A DNA stretch of 64,000 nt from Aliivibrio fischeri (GCF_009727955.1 NZ_WOBR01000004.1:1354673-1418672); one strand, 5' to 3'; shown: positions 18,230 through 28,276, counted from the stretch's first letter. Notes: a model not told the origin generated them from the letters alone. Numbers and translations: made by a program.

Positions 18230-19198
18230 TTATTTATATAAATGGCAAGCCACTTCATGCGCATTATTATCAAGCAATTGTCTTTTGGGCTCATCATGAA
18301 AACACAGTTCCTCTGCTTTTGGGCAACGAGTTGAAAAACGACATCCCTTTGGGGGATTAATTGGTGAGGGTACATCGCCTTTTAATATAATCCTCTCCTT
18401 CCCTCTAAACTTGGGATGTGACACGGGAATAGCGGATAATAATGCCTTGGTATAAGGATGTTTAGGTGAATGATAAAGAGCCTCTGAATCACCATATTCA
18501 ACAATTTTACCTAAATACATCACCGCAACTTTATCTGAAATGTGCTTTACTACTGATAAATCATGAGCAATAAAAATCAACGCCAGATTCATCTCTTTTT
18601 GTAAATCGAGTAATAAATTAACGATTTGCGCTTGAACAGAGACATCTAATGCAGAAACCGATTCATCACACACGATTAATTTAGGTTTTAATGCAATAGC
18701 TCTGGCGATACCGATACGCTGTTTTTGCCCACCTGAAAACTCATGAGGATATCGAGTAGCGGCACTTGGTGGCAATCCTACTTTTATTAATAACTCTTCG
18801 ACCCATTGCTTTCGCTCTTCTTTTGTTCCTACATCATGAATAACAAAAGGTTCTTCTAAGATCATTTCGATGGTATGGCGAGGGTTTAATGATTCTGTTG
18901 GATCTTGAAAAATAATCTGCATTTCTTGGCGCAATGAGCGCATCTCTTTATTACCTAAATGGGTAATGTCCTCTCCCTCAAAAAAAATACGCCCAGTTGT
19001 TGGTTCAAATAATTTAAGTAAACTACGGCCTAGCGTGCTTTTACCACAGCCAGATTCGCCAACTAAACCTAAGGTTTCGCCCTTATTTACACTTAATGAC
19101 ACCCCATCAACGGCATGAACGACGTAACCTTTATTAAAAATCCCTTTTCCTGAATAAAAGTGTAATTTCAGATCATCAACTCGTAATAATTCACTCAT
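18230..19198 (-). CDS. Peptide-type ABC importer ATPase (DppF/OppF class)
   Basis: Cytoplasmic ATPase of 322 residues. Walker A GESGCGKST near residue 46, Q-loop IIFQDPTESLNPR, signature FSGGQKQRIGIARA, Walker B LIVCDESVSALD and the H-loop FIAHD. The C-terminal oligopeptide-transporter extension has RFSTRCP with cysteines, typical of the F-type subunit. Its start overlaps the stop of the D-type ATPase by four bases. It is the last gene of the importer operon. In E. coli YejF both ATPase halves are one protein; here they are two. Confidence 0.93.
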   Translation of the reverse strand: MSELLRVDDLKLHFYSGKGIFNKGYVVHAVDGVSLSVNKGETLGLVGESGCGKSTLGRSLLKLFEPTTGRIFFEGEDITHLGNKEMRSLRQEMQIIFQDPTESLNPRHTIEMILEEPFVIHDVGTKEERKQWVEELLIKVGLPPSAATRYPHEFSGGQKQRIGIARAIALKPKLIVCDESVSALDVSVQAQIVNLLLDLQKEMNLALIFIAHDLSVVKHISDKVAVMYLGKIVEYGDSEALYHSPKHPYTKALLSAIPVSHPKFRGKERIILKGDVPSPINPPKGCRFSTRCPKAEELCFHDEPKRQLLDNNAHEVACHLYK

Positions 19199-20199
19199 TT
19201 TGCCTCCTCATTACTGATTAATGCTTCACTAAAATGACAACTCACTTGATGTAACACACCGACTTGATTCATTACTGGTACTTCTACATCACACTTGTTT
19301 TGCTTATATTTACAACGAGTAGAAAAACGACAGCCACTTGGCATTTCATTTAAAGAAGGAACGGTTCCAGAAATGGTATCCAACTCAGTTTTGGGTTTTA
19401 AATGTAAGCTCGGCATTGATGCCATCAAGCCTTGTGTATAGGGATGCTTAGGATTATCAAATAATTCAAAGATCCCCGCTTGTTCGGCGACACGCCCTGC
19501 ATACATCACGACCACTTCATCACAAATTTCAGCGACAACACCAAGATCGTGAGTAATAAAAATGATCGACATACCCGTGTCATCTTGAAGCTTTTTCATT
19601 AACTCTAAAATTTGTGCTTGAATCGTGACATCCAATGCCGTTGTTGGCTCATCACAAATCAAAATATCGGGCTCACAAGCCAAGGCAATGGCAATCATGA
19701 CTCGTTGACGCATACCACCAGATAAATTATGAGGGTATTCATGAAGACGTGATTCAGGCGATGGGATTCCTACTTTTTCAAGCATTTCTAAAGAATAAGT
19801 AAGACGTTGTTTTTTATTAAGATCAGTTCTATGAAGTTCTAATACTTCGTTGATCTGCTTTCCTATGGTATGTACAGGATTAAGCGCTGTCATTGGATCT
19901 TGAAAAATCATCGAAATACGATTACCGCGCATTTCATATAATTTATCAGGGCTCAGTTGAATTAAATCCGTATCTCCATACAAGATCCGCCCACTGACGA
20001 CATTGCCATAAGGTTTAGGCAACAATCCCATAATCGACATTGAGGTAACACTTTTTCCACATCCTGATTCACCTACAATGCCAATGGTTTTTCCTTTTGG
20101 AACTTGAAAACTGACGCCATCAAGCACCCTTACAGTTCCATCATCCGTTTGAAATTCTGTAACTAAATTTTCCACCGATAAAACAATATTTCTATCCAT
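19195..20199 (-). CDS. Peptide-type ABC importer ATPase (DppD/OppD class)
   Basis: Partner ATPase of about 334 residues. Walker A GESGCGKSV, Q-loop MIFQDPMTALNPVHTIG, signature LSGGMRQRVMIAIAL, Walker B ILICDEPTTALD, H-loop FITHD and the C-terminal cysteine cluster CRFSTRCKYKQNKC. Start: ATG at 20199 is preferred; a GTG four codons upstream (20211) is also possible since no strong ribosome site marks either. It is followed by the F-type ATPase with a four-base overlap. Confidence 0.93.
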   Translation of the reverse strand: MDRNIVLSVENLVTEFQTDDGTVRVLDGVSFQVPKGKTIGIVGESGCGKSVTSMSIMGLLPKPYGNVVSGRILYGDTDLIQLSPDKLYEMRGNRISMIFQDPMTALNPVHTIGKQINEVLELHRTDLNKKQRLTYSLEMLEKVGIPSPESRLHEYPHNLSGGMRQRVMIAIALACEPDILICDEPTTALDVTIQAQILELMKKLQDDTGMSIIFITHDLGVVAEICDEVVVMYAGRVAEQAGIFELFDNPKHPYTQGLMASMPSLHLKPKTELDTISGTVPSLNEMPSGCRFSTRCKYKQNKCDVEVPVMNQVGVLHQVSCHFSEALISNEEAK

Positions 20200-20287
20200 A
20201 TGCTTCTTCACTATTCTTATTATTATTTTGAACTAGGAGATCCCTCTCCTAGTCTTTATTACTGATTATCAATACGTACTTATGCCC

Positions 20288-22126
20288 TTATAATTTATAG
20301 GTATCATCGATAATCGTAACGGGTTCAAACGTTTTACCCGATTTCATTGCTGCTTTTGTTTCTTTCTTTATCTCTTCATCAATCCAGAATGTACTGAAAG
20401 TTTGGGCAAAACCCCAACCATGAAATAAATAACCAGTCTGCTTAGTGGCCATTTGCTCTGGTAACTTCATCCAACGCCAAAAACCAGCACGAGCGTAAGG
20501 CACCATATAACCCGGCACAATAACGTTAGCATCAGCAATCACTTGTTGGATCTCACGAGAAAGCGCACGTTTTTTTTCAATGTCGAATTCATTTTTAAAT
20601 GAGTCGATCAACCCATCGAGTTCAGGAGAGGTGAAGTTGGTGAAATGATTAGTTTGCGGTTTATTGGCATTATCTGAATGGAAATACTCCCAATAGGCAG
20701 GAATGTCTCCTGTTCCCATATTATGGAAGGAAATATCGTGTTTTTTCTCAAGTACGTATTTAAACATACTAGAACCATCAATCAGATTCAGTTCAAAGTC
20801 TAAACCCGCTAATTTTGCCTGTTCCTTTAATACAGCAACTCGAGGGGTAAATGACTGCTGTGAATAGGTAACAGCAAAACTTAAACGCTCCCCTTTATCA
20901 TTGATACGGATACCATCAGAGCCTACTTTGCCAAACCCTGCCTTTTCAAAATACTCAATGGCTTTTTTAACATCAAACTTAGGTGCTTTTATGTCGGTAT
21001 TATCGTAACCCGGATGACCAAAGCCCATGCCATTTGGCTTACGTGAATAATCATTACGTAAGACTTTAGCTATCATCATGTCAAAGTCCGTTGCATACAT
21101 AATACCTTTACGAACATTAATATCATCTAGCATTGGTTTTGCCGTATTCAACCAAAGCCCTCCGGCTCCAACCGCGGCTTGGTTATACACCCATGCTTTT
21201 TGTATGTAGCCACTTTGATAGTTTTTACCATCCGATTTCTCATGCCACAAATCAGGTCGCACTAAATCAAACGAATCTAAATTGCCTTTTTCAAAATGTT
21301 TAAGGGCAATGTCCGCATCACGGATCACTTTAATGTTAATTTTTTCGACATTAAAACGGTGTTGATTGTATTTATTTTCATAACCCCACCAATCCTCACC
21401 TACGTGTTTAAACGCAATGTTTTTTCCTTTTTTAATCTTATCGATGTAATAAGGTCCAGTCACTGGCTCTGGTTTGAAGTTGTATTTACGAACAAACTTA
21501 TCATCAATACCGTCGTTATTTTTATCGATTTTCGGCTTACCGTAAAAATGCGCCGGACGCGGCATTAAGTTTGTGTATTCAATTAATTCATCCCGGTTAC
21601 GAGCTTTAGCTGAAACAATGGCGATCGTATGTTTATCAAAAGAAATGACATCTGCAATTTCATTAGTAAAAAAGTCGTTATACCAAGGAGCAACAATGTC
21701 TTTTGAACGCATTAATTTGAGCATGAACTGATAGTCGTCTGCCGTAACGGGTTTTCCATCACTCCATGTCGCTTTAGGGTTTAACTTAAAATAAACGGTT
21801 TTATTATCATCACCAAACGCCCAAGATTGCGCTAATCCGGGTAACCATTCATTGGTGTTTGGGTGTTTAATTAAGGGCGGTAAATTGGCTTGTAATATCC
21901 ACGAGCGAAAAGTGCCATTAGAGTCCGGCCCTACCGTTCGAAACGTTTGAGGAAAACTCAACGTATAGGTACGAAAAGTACCTCCAAAGGTCGCTTTTGG
22001 TGATGAAAATGTCGGTGCTGAATCATTCGTTTCCCATTGCAGATTTTTGGGTAAGTCAGCAGAGAATGCTTGAAAGCTCAATAAGGTAGCGATAGATACC
22101 GCTAATGTTGTCAGTCCTTTCTTCAT
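20288..22126 (-). CDS. Extracellular solute-binding protein, family 5 (YejA-like)
   Basis: Periplasmic binding protein of 612 residues with signal peptide MKKGLTTLAVSIATLLSFQAFSA cut before DLPKN (about residue 23). AAGGA lies before the ATG. The long N-terminal part (FGGTFRTYTLSFPQTFRTVG, IKHPNTNEWLPGLAQSWAFG) and the C-terminal GWGFAQTFSTFWID resemble the YejA group, which takes up microcin C-like peptides and oligopeptides in enterics. DGKPVTADDYQFMLKLM is the SBP5 signature region. Substrate is inferred as peptides. First soluble product after the two permeases in operon order. Confidence 0.9.
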   Translation of the reverse strand: MKKGLTTLAVSIATLLSFQAFSADLPKNLQWETNDSAPTFSSPKATFGGTFRTYTLSFPQTFRTVGPDSNGTFRSWILQANLPPLIKHPNTNEWLPGLAQSWAFGDDNKTVYFKLNPKATWSDGKPVTADDYQFMLKLMRSKDIVAPWYNDFFTNEIADVISFDKHTIAIVSAKARNRDELIEYTNLMPRPAHFYGKPKIDKNNDGIDDKFVRKYNFKPEPVTGPYYIDKIKKGKNIAFKHVGEDWWGYENKYNQHRFNVEKINIKVIRDADIALKHFEKGNLDSFDLVRPDLWHEKSDGKNYQSGYIQKAWVYNQAAVGAGGLWLNTAKPMLDDINVRKGIMYATDFDMMIAKVLRNDYSRKPNGMGFGHPGYDNTDIKAPKFDVKKAIEYFEKAGFGKVGSDGIRINDKGERLSFAVTYSQQSFTPRVAVLKEQAKLAGLDFELNLIDGSSMFKYVLEKKHDISFHNMGTGDIPAYWEYFHSDNANKPQTNHFTNFTSPELDGLIDSFKNEFDIEKKRALSREIQQVIADANVIVPGYMVPYARAGFWRWMKLPEQMATKQTGYLFHGWGFAQTFSTFWIDEEIKKETKAAMKSGKTFEPVTIIDDTYKL

Positions 22127-22163
22127 TATCGATTCCTTTCTTATTATTTATCTTCGATAGGTA

Positions 22164-23216
22164 TTAAACATATCTTGTGTGTTTTTTCGGGTCGAACGCT
22201 TCACGGATCCCTTCCCCAATAAACGTCACCATAATTAATACGGTGACAATAGCAGTAACAACAGAGCTCGCTATCCATGGTGAATCTAAATTGGATTTAC
22301 CTTGTTGCAATAGTTCTCCCCAACTTGGTGTCGGAGGCATTAAACCTAATCCTAAATAATCCAAAGCAGTAAGAGCTGTGATATTTGCGACAATGGTAAA
22401 TGGCGCTAAGGTAACAATCATTACCATGGTGTTTGGTAAGATATGATGGAATAAAATTCGTGTATTTGATGCACCTAATGCTTTAGCGGCCATAACATAT
22501 TCCCGCGCTTTCTCTTTGTACGTCATGGTTCGCATATACCATGTCATCCCCATCCAGCCAAACATGACATTGATTAAGGTAAAGAGCATAAAACTGGGTT
22601 TCATGATGGAGACTAAGATCATGATGACATATAAGAAAGGTACCATAGACCAAATTTCAATAAAGCGTTGGAAAAACAAATCAAACTTTCCGCCAAAGAA
22701 TCCCATAGCACAACCAACAGAGACACCAATGGCGTAAGATATTGCTAAGGTAATTAAAGCAAAGCCCATGGCAATCCGAAAACCATAAACCAAACGAGAT
22801 ACAATATCTCGACCTATGGTATCCGTCCCTAAATAATGTTGATTGTCTATACTCGGTGCCGTTGGAGGAAAGTCCCCTGAAAAATCTTGCTCATAAGGGT
22901 TCCAAGGTACAACGGGCATGATAACGAAATTCCCTTTCCCCTCTTGTTCAAATTGAACTTTCAAATCTCGATAATTAGTTTCATGTACGTAATCGAGACC
23001 AAAGGTATTTCCAGGTTTCACATCGCCATAAGTTGGAAAATGCCACTCACCTTGATAACTCACCAATAAAGCACGACTATTTACAAACACTTCTGCAAAA
23101 ATAGAAAGGACCAATAGAACGGATAAAATTAAGAACGACCAATAACCTCTTTTAATCCCCTTAAAGCGTTGAATTTTCTTTTGCGTTAATGGACTTAAAT
23201 TGAATAATAATGTCAT
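22164..23216 (-). CDS. Peptide-type ABC permease (YejE/DppC class)
   Basis: Inner-membrane permease of 350 residues from the ATG at 23216 (MTLLFNLSPLTQ), which has GGAG eight bases upstream inside the end of the preceding gene; the open frame runs further back but through the upstream permease. It has one N-terminal membrane segment (SFLILSVLLVLSIFAEV), a periplasmic domain of about 90 residues, then HYLGTDTIGRDIVSRLVYGF, the usual start of the permease core. The EAA-type loop is YVMAAKALGASNTRILFHHILPN. It lies two bases after the upstream permease stop. Confidence 0.93.
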   Translation of the reverse strand: MTLLFNLSPLTQKKIQRFKGIKRGYWSFLILSVLLVLSIFAEVFVNSRALLVSYQGEWHFPTYGDVKPGNTFGLDYVHETNYRDLKVQFEQEGKGNFVIMPVVPWNPYEQDFSGDFPPTAPSIDNQHYLGTDTIGRDIVSRLVYGFRIAMGFALITLAISYAIGVSVGCAMGFFGGKFDLFFQRFIEIWSMVPFLYVIMILVSIMKPSFMLFTLINVMFGWMGMTWYMRTMTYKEKAREYVMAAKALGASNTRILFHHILPNTMVMIVTLAPFTIVANITALTALDYLGLGLMPPTPSWGELLQQGKSNLDSPWIASSVVTAIVTVLIMVTFIGEGIREAFDPKKHTRYV

Positions 23217-23218
23217 AA

Positions 23219-24247
23219 CTAGGCTCCAAACTTCACGCGTGGATCCACCACAGCAACACACACATCAGACAAAATATTGCCTATCATTAACATCATGGCG
23301 TTAATAGCAAACAACCCCATCACCACAGGGTAATCACGCTCCATAATGGCTTCGTATCCAAGCAATCCAATACCATCAATATTGAAAATAACCTCAATTA
23401 AGAATGAGCCCGTCATAAAGAACATCAGCGAATTACCAAAATGACTCGCAACAGGAATTAAGCTATTACGCAATGCGTGTTTACGCACCGCTTTTCTAAA
23501 TGGCAATCCTTTTGCAATGGCAGTACGAACATAATCAGACGCTAAGTTCTCCATTAAATTATTTTTCATTGTCATGGTAAGTAGTGCAAAGTCGCCAATC
23601 AAATAACAAAATAGAGGAAGGATGGCATGCCACATGATATCTTTGATTTGTTCAAATGCACCGAAATCATCAAAGTCATCACTAATAAAGCCGCCCATTG
23701 GAAACCACTCTAATTGATAACTAAACAAGCTAATCAAAAAGACCCCAATAACATAACCGGGTAAAGCAAAACCAACAAAGATGGCAATTGATGAGGTAGA
23801 ATCTAAGATAGAGCCGTGCTTTAATGCCTTCAAATAACCAAGCGGAATGGATATGAGATAACTGAGCAGAAACGTCATCCCTCCATAAAAGAGAGAAACA
23901 GGTAAACGTTCGGCTATCATGTCCCAAACCGGTTCATAATAACGGGTGGACTCACCCAAATCTAAAACAACCAACTTGGTTAACCAATCATAATACGCTT
24001 CAAACACAGGCTTATCTAAGCCATAAAAGGCATTCAATTCTTCAATCTGCTCTTCAGATAAGGCGTTATTTCCATCGGTAACACTGCTTGTGCCGCCCGT
24101 TTCTGACGCACCTTGCATTTGTAGACTTAGCAACATACGCTCTACTGGCCCACCGGGAACAAATCGAGTAAGCGCAAAAATAAGTAAAGTAATACCGATA
24201 AAGGTAGGGACAACTAATAAAAGTCGCCTAAGTAGGTAAGATATCAT
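23219..24247 (-). CDS. Peptide-type ABC permease (YejB/DppB class)
   Basis: First gene of the importer operon, 342 residues. MISYLLRRLLLVVPTFIGITLLIF and the RFVPGGPVERML box are typical of the B-type permease. A periplasmic insert with low-complexity SETGGTSSVTDGNN lies at about residues 45-65, also seen in YejB. The EAA-type loop reads YVRTAIAKGLPFRKAVRKHALRN. GGAG is 11 bases ahead of the ATG. The 290 bp upstream contains no gene; it holds the inverted repeat at 24454-24478. Confidence 0.93.
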   Translation of the reverse strand: MISYLLRRLLLVVPTFIGITLLIFALTRFVPGGPVERMLLSLQMQGASETGGTSSVTDGNNALSEEQIEELNAFYGLDKPVFEAYYDWLTKLVVLDLGESTRYYEPVWDMIAERLPVSLFYGGMTFLLSYLISIPLGYLKALKHGSILDSTSSIAIFVGFALPGYVIGVFLISLFSYQLEWFPMGGFISDDFDDFGAFEQIKDIMWHAILPLFCYLIGDFALLTMTMKNNLMENLASDYVRTAIAKGLPFRKAVRKHALRNSLIPVASHFGNSLMFFMTGSFLIEVIFNIDGIGLLGYEAIMERDYPVVMGLFAINAMMLMIGNILSDVCVAVVDPRVKFGA

Positions 24248-24453
24248 CCGTGACAGTACTCCGTGTCCTTCGACAAACTCCGTTGTCGTAATACGAGTTA
24301 GGCTATATTTCTGGTCTTAACTGTATTTATTTTTATAATAATTTTATTAAGTTAGTTCAATAGTTAAGTAACTACAAAGGCAACCATTGATAATGTAATT
24401 GAGTTAACAGTTTGCAGAATAGAGCTAGGATAAGGAAGTAAAAGGCGAGTTTT

Positions 24454-24478
24454 TGACACAATTGTTATGAAAGTGTCA
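24454..24478. promoter_or_regulatory. Inverted repeat upstream of the peptide importer
   Basis: TGACAC and GTGTCA arms separated by 13 bases, between the importer operon and the small protein gene. Candidate operator; regulator unknown. The rest of 24248-24540 shows nothing I can name. Confidence 0.3.
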
Positions 24479-24540
24479 CAAATTAAACCTCATTGGATTA
24501 AATTATCTACAGATACAAAGAGAATTTTCAAACGAGGTTG

Positions 24541-24708
24541 TTACTGAAAAGGAATTTCACTTAAGTGAGAAAGTATATCTTGTTGTTGTTCATCCGTAAG
24601 TAGATCCCACGAATTAACCGTTTCATCTACGGGAGCTTTTTGATGGCATAATGCTTTTGGTTGCTCTTTATCTAAAAGCAAACTCTTACCTTTATCAAGC
24701 TTATTCAT
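24541..24708 (-). CDS. Small protein of unknown function
   Basis: A 55-residue protein, MNKLDKGKSLLLDKEQPK at its start. The ATG at 24708 is preceded by AAGGTGG at five bases, a strong ribosome site; an earlier in-frame ATG (24723) lies ahead of that site. The C-terminal half WDLLTDEQQQDILSHLSEIP looks like an amphipathic helix with an acidic bias. I do not recognise the family. It stands alone between two intergenic stretches. That the ribosome site fits so well is the main reason to believe it. Confidence 0.6.
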   Translation of the reverse strand: MNKLDKGKSLLLDKEQPKALCHQKAPVDETVNSWDLLTDEQQQDILSHLSEIPFQ

Positions 24709-24862
24709 AACTACCACCTTCATCTGTAATCCTTAATCAGATCACTTAAAATCCATCTATATGTTCAACTCTAGGCAAATTTGTTTAATAAAGATACACT
24801 TTTTTTATCTTATAAATAAGACGGAAAGAAAAAGCTCGCTAACATATTCATTGTTAACACAT

Positions 24863-24897
24863 AAAAAAACGCCCACAGATTTACTCTATAGACGTTT
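24863..24897 (-). terminator. Terminator after gmhB
   Basis: Minus-strand stem of 12 bp with three G-U pairs (AAACGTCTATAG and CTGTGGGCGTTT), then seven T. It is 28 bases past the gmhB stop. Confidence 0.8.
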
Positions 24898-24924
24898 CAT
24901 TTATATTATCTTTAACGAATCTAT

Positions 24925-25476
24925 CTAAGCAGACAAGAACTTTGGTACATCCGCAACACTATCAAGAACTGCTGTTGCTAATGTTTCACCTTCTTCCGTC
25001 ACAGGCTTACCAGTTCGAACTAAAATACGAGTTCCCACTCCAGCAGCTTGTGCCGCCATCATGTCTTCTTTCTTATCACCGATCATGATTGAATTTTCCA
25101 TGTCGATATCTAAGAAACGTTGTGCAGAAACCAACATACCCGGATTTGGTTTACGGCAGTCACATGCTTCTTTGTATTTTTCAACAGTCGCTTCTGGGTG
25201 ATGAGGACAATAATAAATACCATCGAAGTCGACGCCATTATCAGCAAAGTTCCAATCCATCCACTCAGTAAGGATTTCAAATTGATCTTCAGTGAACATA
25301 CCGCGAGCGATACCTGATTGGTTAGTTACCAATACTAATAGGTAACCCATTTCTTTGAGTTTCTTCGTAGCCTCAAATACACCATCAATGTATTCAAAAT
25401 CATCACGTTTATGAACATAGCCATGATCAACATTGATCACGCCATCTCTATCAATAAATACCGCTGGTTTGGACAA
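24925..25476 (-). CDS. gmhB: D-glycero-beta-D-manno-heptose-1,7-bisphosphate 7-phosphatase
   Basis: HAD-family phosphatase in ADP-heptose synthesis for the LPS inner core. It has 183 residues. HAD motif 1 is [16 protein letters not shown] near residue 7, motif 2 [11 protein letters not shown], and motif 4 [17 protein letters not shown] zinc site is formed by YYCPHHPE and [10 protein letters not shown]. Each motif is as in E. coli GmhB. It is divergent to metN; in many gamma-proteobacteria gmhB lies next to metNIQ, so the arrangement is conserved. Confidence 0.96.
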   Translation of the reverse strand: MSKPAVFIDRDGVINVDHGYVHKRDDFEYIDGVFEATKKLKEMGYLLVLVTNQSGIARGMFTEDQFEILTEWMDWNFADNGVDFDGIYYCPHHPEATVEKYKEACDCRKPNPGMLVSAQRFLDIDMENSIMIGDKKEDMMAAQAAGVGTRILVRTGKPVTEEGETLATAVLDSVADVPKFLSA

Positions 25477-25551
25477 GGTGACACCCTCTATGAATCAAAT
25501 CGGTTAATATCAAAAATTATCTCATGCTTTTTACTTATTGACATCTTATTT

Positions 25552-25583
25552 GTGCGTTTAGACGTCTAGACGTAAAAATATCT
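25552..25583. promoter_or_regulatory. Tandem MetJ boxes upstream of metN
   Basis: AGACGTCT at 25560-25567 is a perfect 8-mer met box, followed directly by AGACGTAA at 25568-25575 (6 of 8). Weaker 8-mers in the same register flank them on both sides. MetJ dimers bind two or more tandem 8-mers, so methionine (SAM) repression of metNIQ is predicted. Confidence 0.85.
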
Positions 25584-25698
25584 ATTGACTTAAATCAGTA
25601 TCCGAAATAGCATCAGTAAAACATAAAAAATGAGAGATTGCTCAGGTTTTGTAACCTTTGTTAACTATCTTTTTACGAAATGCAGTTCAAGGCGAATC

Positions 25699-26733
25699 AT
25701 GATTGAAATAAACCGTGTTAATAAGATTTTTTATCAAGGAGCAAAGGAAATTAATGCTCTTAAAGATATTAATCTTCATATTGCTCAAGGCACCATCTTT
25801 GGTGTGATTGGCTCATCGGGTGCAGGGAAAAGCACACTGATACGCTGTGTAAACATGCTAGAAAGACCAACTGATGGTGAAGTGATTGTCGACGGCGTAG
25901 ATTTAACGAAACTCTCTTCTAGTGAGTTAAGTAAAGCTCGTCGTAATATTGGGATGATCTTCCAGCACTTTAATCTTTTAGCATCACGAACTGTATTTGA
26001 TAACGTTGCTTTACCTTTAGAACTTGCTGGTAAATCAAAACAAGAAATTCAAAAGAAAGTAACTGAATTATTAGATTTAGTTGGCTTAGCAGATAAACAC
26101 CATACTTATCCTGCAAACCTTAGTGGTGGTCAGAAACAACGTGTTGCTATCGCTCGTGCACTTTCAACGGATCCAAAAGTGTTACTGTGTGATGAAGCAA
26201 CTAGCGCCCTTGATCCTGCAACAACAAAATCAATTCTAGAACTGATTAAAGATCTAAACCGTAAATTAAGCATTACTATTCTTATCATTACCCATGAAAT
26301 GGAAGTGGTAAAAAACATCTGTCATGAAGTAGCAATTATCGGTGGTGGTGAATTGGTTGAGAAAGGGGCTGTTAGCGATATTTTTGCGCATCCAAAAACA
26401 GCACTAGCTCAAGAATTTATTCGTGCGACATTAGATCTATCAATCCCTGAAGATTTCAAAGCTCGTTTAACAGACACTTATGTTGAAGGTAGCTACCCTC
26501 TTATTCGTTTAGAGTTTACAGGATCAACGGTCGATGCTCCTGTTATCAGTCAAATCTCTCGTGAATTTGATATTGATATTAGTATCTTAAGCTCTGATAT
26601 TGATTACGCCGGTGGTGTTAAATTTGGTTTAATGCTTGCTGAAGTATTTGGTAATCAAGAATCAACTCAAAAAGCAATTGAGTTCTTACGTAATCATCAT
26701 GTAAAAGTAGAGGTGTTAGGTTATGTCGTTTGA
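25699..26733 (+). CDS. metN: Methionine ABC importer ATPase MetN
   Basis: ATPase of the D- and L-methionine importer, 344 residues from the ATG at 25699 ([11 protein letters not shown]), with AAGGCG before it; the frame extends 23 codons upstream with no good site. Walker [11 protein letters not shown]-loop MIFQHFNLL, signature [15 protein letters not shown], Walker [14 protein letters not shown]-loop ITHEMEVV. The C-terminal ACT-like domain (about 265-344) binds methionine for trans-inhibition in the E. coli homologue. It overlaps metI by 11 bases. Controlled by the MetJ boxes upstream. Confidence 0.96.
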   Translation: MIEINRVNKIFYQGAKEINALKDINLHIAQGTIFGVIGSSGAGKSTLIRCVNMLERPTDGEVIVDGVDLTKLSSSELSKARRNIGMIFQHFNLLASRTVFDNVALPLELAGKSKQEIQKKVTELLDLVGLADKHHTYPANLSGGQKQRVAIARALSTDPKVLLCDEATSALDPATTKSILELIKDLNRKLSITILIITHEMEVVKNICHEVAIIGGGELVEKGAVSDIFAHPKTALAQEFIRATLDLSIPEDFKARLTDTYVEGSYPLIRLEFTGSTVDAPVISQISREFDIDISILSSDIDYAGGVKFGLMLAEVFGNQESTQKAIEFLRNHHVKVEVLGYVV

Positions 26734-27400
26734 TGTAATTTCTGCATGGCTTGATTTAAACAGCAAGTTATTATTAAACGCAACTGGCGAAACCCTTTAT
26801 ATGGTTGCGGTTGCAGGTATCGTTGGCTTTGCTATTGGCATTCCTCTTGGTGTCGTTCTTCATATCACTAAAAAAGGTGGTTTAATGGAAAACACAGCAT
26901 TTAATAGCGTACTTGGTGCGATTGTAAACGTAGGACGTTCTGTACCTTTCTTGGTGTTAATGGTTGCAATTATTCCGGTAACAAAACTGATTGTTGGTAG
27001 CTTTATTGGCACAACAGCAGCTATTGTTCCGCTGACAATAGGGGCAATTCCATTTGTTGCTCGTTTGATTGAAGGTGCGCTAATCGAAGTACCAAGTGGT
27101 CTGGTTGAGGCGGCACAATCAATGGGCGCAACACCACTGCAAATTATTACAAAAGTACTGCTTCCTGAAGCACTACCAACTATTTTAAATTCAGTCACTA
27201 TCACACTAGTCACGCTGGTAAGCTACTCTGCGATGGCAGGTACTGTTGGCGGCGGTGGTTTAGGTGATGTTGCAATTCGATATGGTTTCCACCGTTATGA
27301 TTTAACTATCATGGCTGTGACCGTTGTAATGCTGATTGTTTTGGTTCAAATCATTCAATCTGTTGGTGATGCTTTAGTTAAAAAAGTCGATCACCGTTAA
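26723..27400 (+). CDS. metI: Methionine ABC importer permease MetI
   Basis: Inner-membrane permease, 225 residues with five membrane segments, the first being [19 protein letters not shown]. The EAA loop reads [26 protein letters not shown], and [19 protein letters not shown] is the family signature near residue 170. Translation is coupled to metN by overlap. Followed by metQ after 38 bp with its own ribosome site AAGGAG. Confidence 0.96.
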   Translation: MSFDVISAWLDLNSKLLLNATGETLYMVAVAGIVGFAIGIPLGVVLHITKKGGLMENTAFNSVLGAIVNVGRSVPFLVLMVAIIPVTKLIVGSFIGTTAAIVPLTIGAIPFVARLIEGALIEVPSGLVEAAQSMGATPLQIITKVLLPEALPTILNSVTITLVTLVSYSAMAGTVGGGGLGDVAIRYGFHRYDLTIMAVTVVMLIVLVQIIQSVGDALVKKVDHR

Positions 27401-27438
27401 TTTTATTTAATATGGAATTCATTTTTAAGGAGTAAATA

Positions 27439-28248
27439 ATGAAATTGAATCTGAAAAAACTGGCTGCTGTTGCTGGCCTAGCATCAACACTTATCCTTAC
27501 GGGTTGTGGACAAGAAGAAGCAAAAACAAATTCAATTAAAGTAGGTGTAATGGCGGGTGCAGAAGCACAAGTTGCTGAAGTTGCAGCTAAAGTAGCAAAA
27601 GAACGATATGGTCTTGATGTTGAGCTTGTTACTTTTACCGATTATGTAACACCAAACGCAGCATTGGATGATGGTTCTATTGACCTAAACGCATTCCAAC
27701 ACAAACCATACCTAGATCAACAAGTTGCTGATCGTGGTTACAAAATTGAAATTGCAGGTAACTCTTTTGTATACCCAATTGCTGGCTACTCTAAACAAGT
27801 AACATCAGTTGACCAAATTGAAGATGGCGCTCGTATCGCCGTACCAAACGATCCTACAAACCTAGGTCGTTCTCTACTTCTTCTTCAACAACAAGGGTTA
27901 ATTACTCTTCGTGAGGATGCAGGTCTTGCAGCAACGGTTCGTGATATTACAGCTAACCCTAAAAACATCACTATTGTTGAATTAGATGCGGCTCAATTAC
28001 CTCGCTCTCTTGATGATGTTGCGTTATCTGTAATCAACACAACTTACGCAAGTAGCATCAACCTAGTACCAGAAAAAGACGGTATTTTTGTAGAAGATAA
28101 AGAGTCTCCATACGTGAACCTAATCGTTGGCCGTACAGACAACGTAAACTCAGAAAACGTAAAAACATTTGTTAAAGCGTACCAATCTGAAGATGTTTAC
28201 CAAGCTGCTCTTAAAACATTCAAAGGTGGCGTAGTTAAAGGTTGGTAA
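27439..28248 (+). CDS. metQ: Methionine-binding lipoprotein MetQ
   Basis: Substrate-binding lipoprotein of 269 residues. The lipobox LILTGC gives lipid cysteine 23. Family NlpA motifs: VGVMAGAEAQVAEVAA, DYVTPNAALDDGSIDLNAFQHKPYL (quoted in part: DLNAFQHKPYLDQQV), VYPIAGYSKQ, IAVPNDPTNLGRSLLLLQ, and VINTTYASS. AAGGAG is before the ATG. Ends in a strong terminator, closing the metNIQ operon. Confidence 0.96.
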   Translation: MKLNLKKLAAVAGLASTLILTGCGQEEAKTNSIKVGVMAGAEAQVAEVAAKVAKERYGLDVELVTFTDYVTPNAALDDGSIDLNAFQHKPYLDQQVADRGYKIEIAGNSFVYPIAGYSKQVTSVDQIEDGARIAVPNDPTNLGRSLLLLQQQGLITLREDAGLAATVRDITANPKNITIVELDAAQLPRSLDDVALSVINTTYASSINLVPEKDGIFVEDKESPYVNLIVGRTDNVNSENVKTFVKAYQSEDVYQAALKTFKGGVVKGW

Positions 28249-28276
28249 TCTCCTTCATTTTAACAAGTAATTCCAC

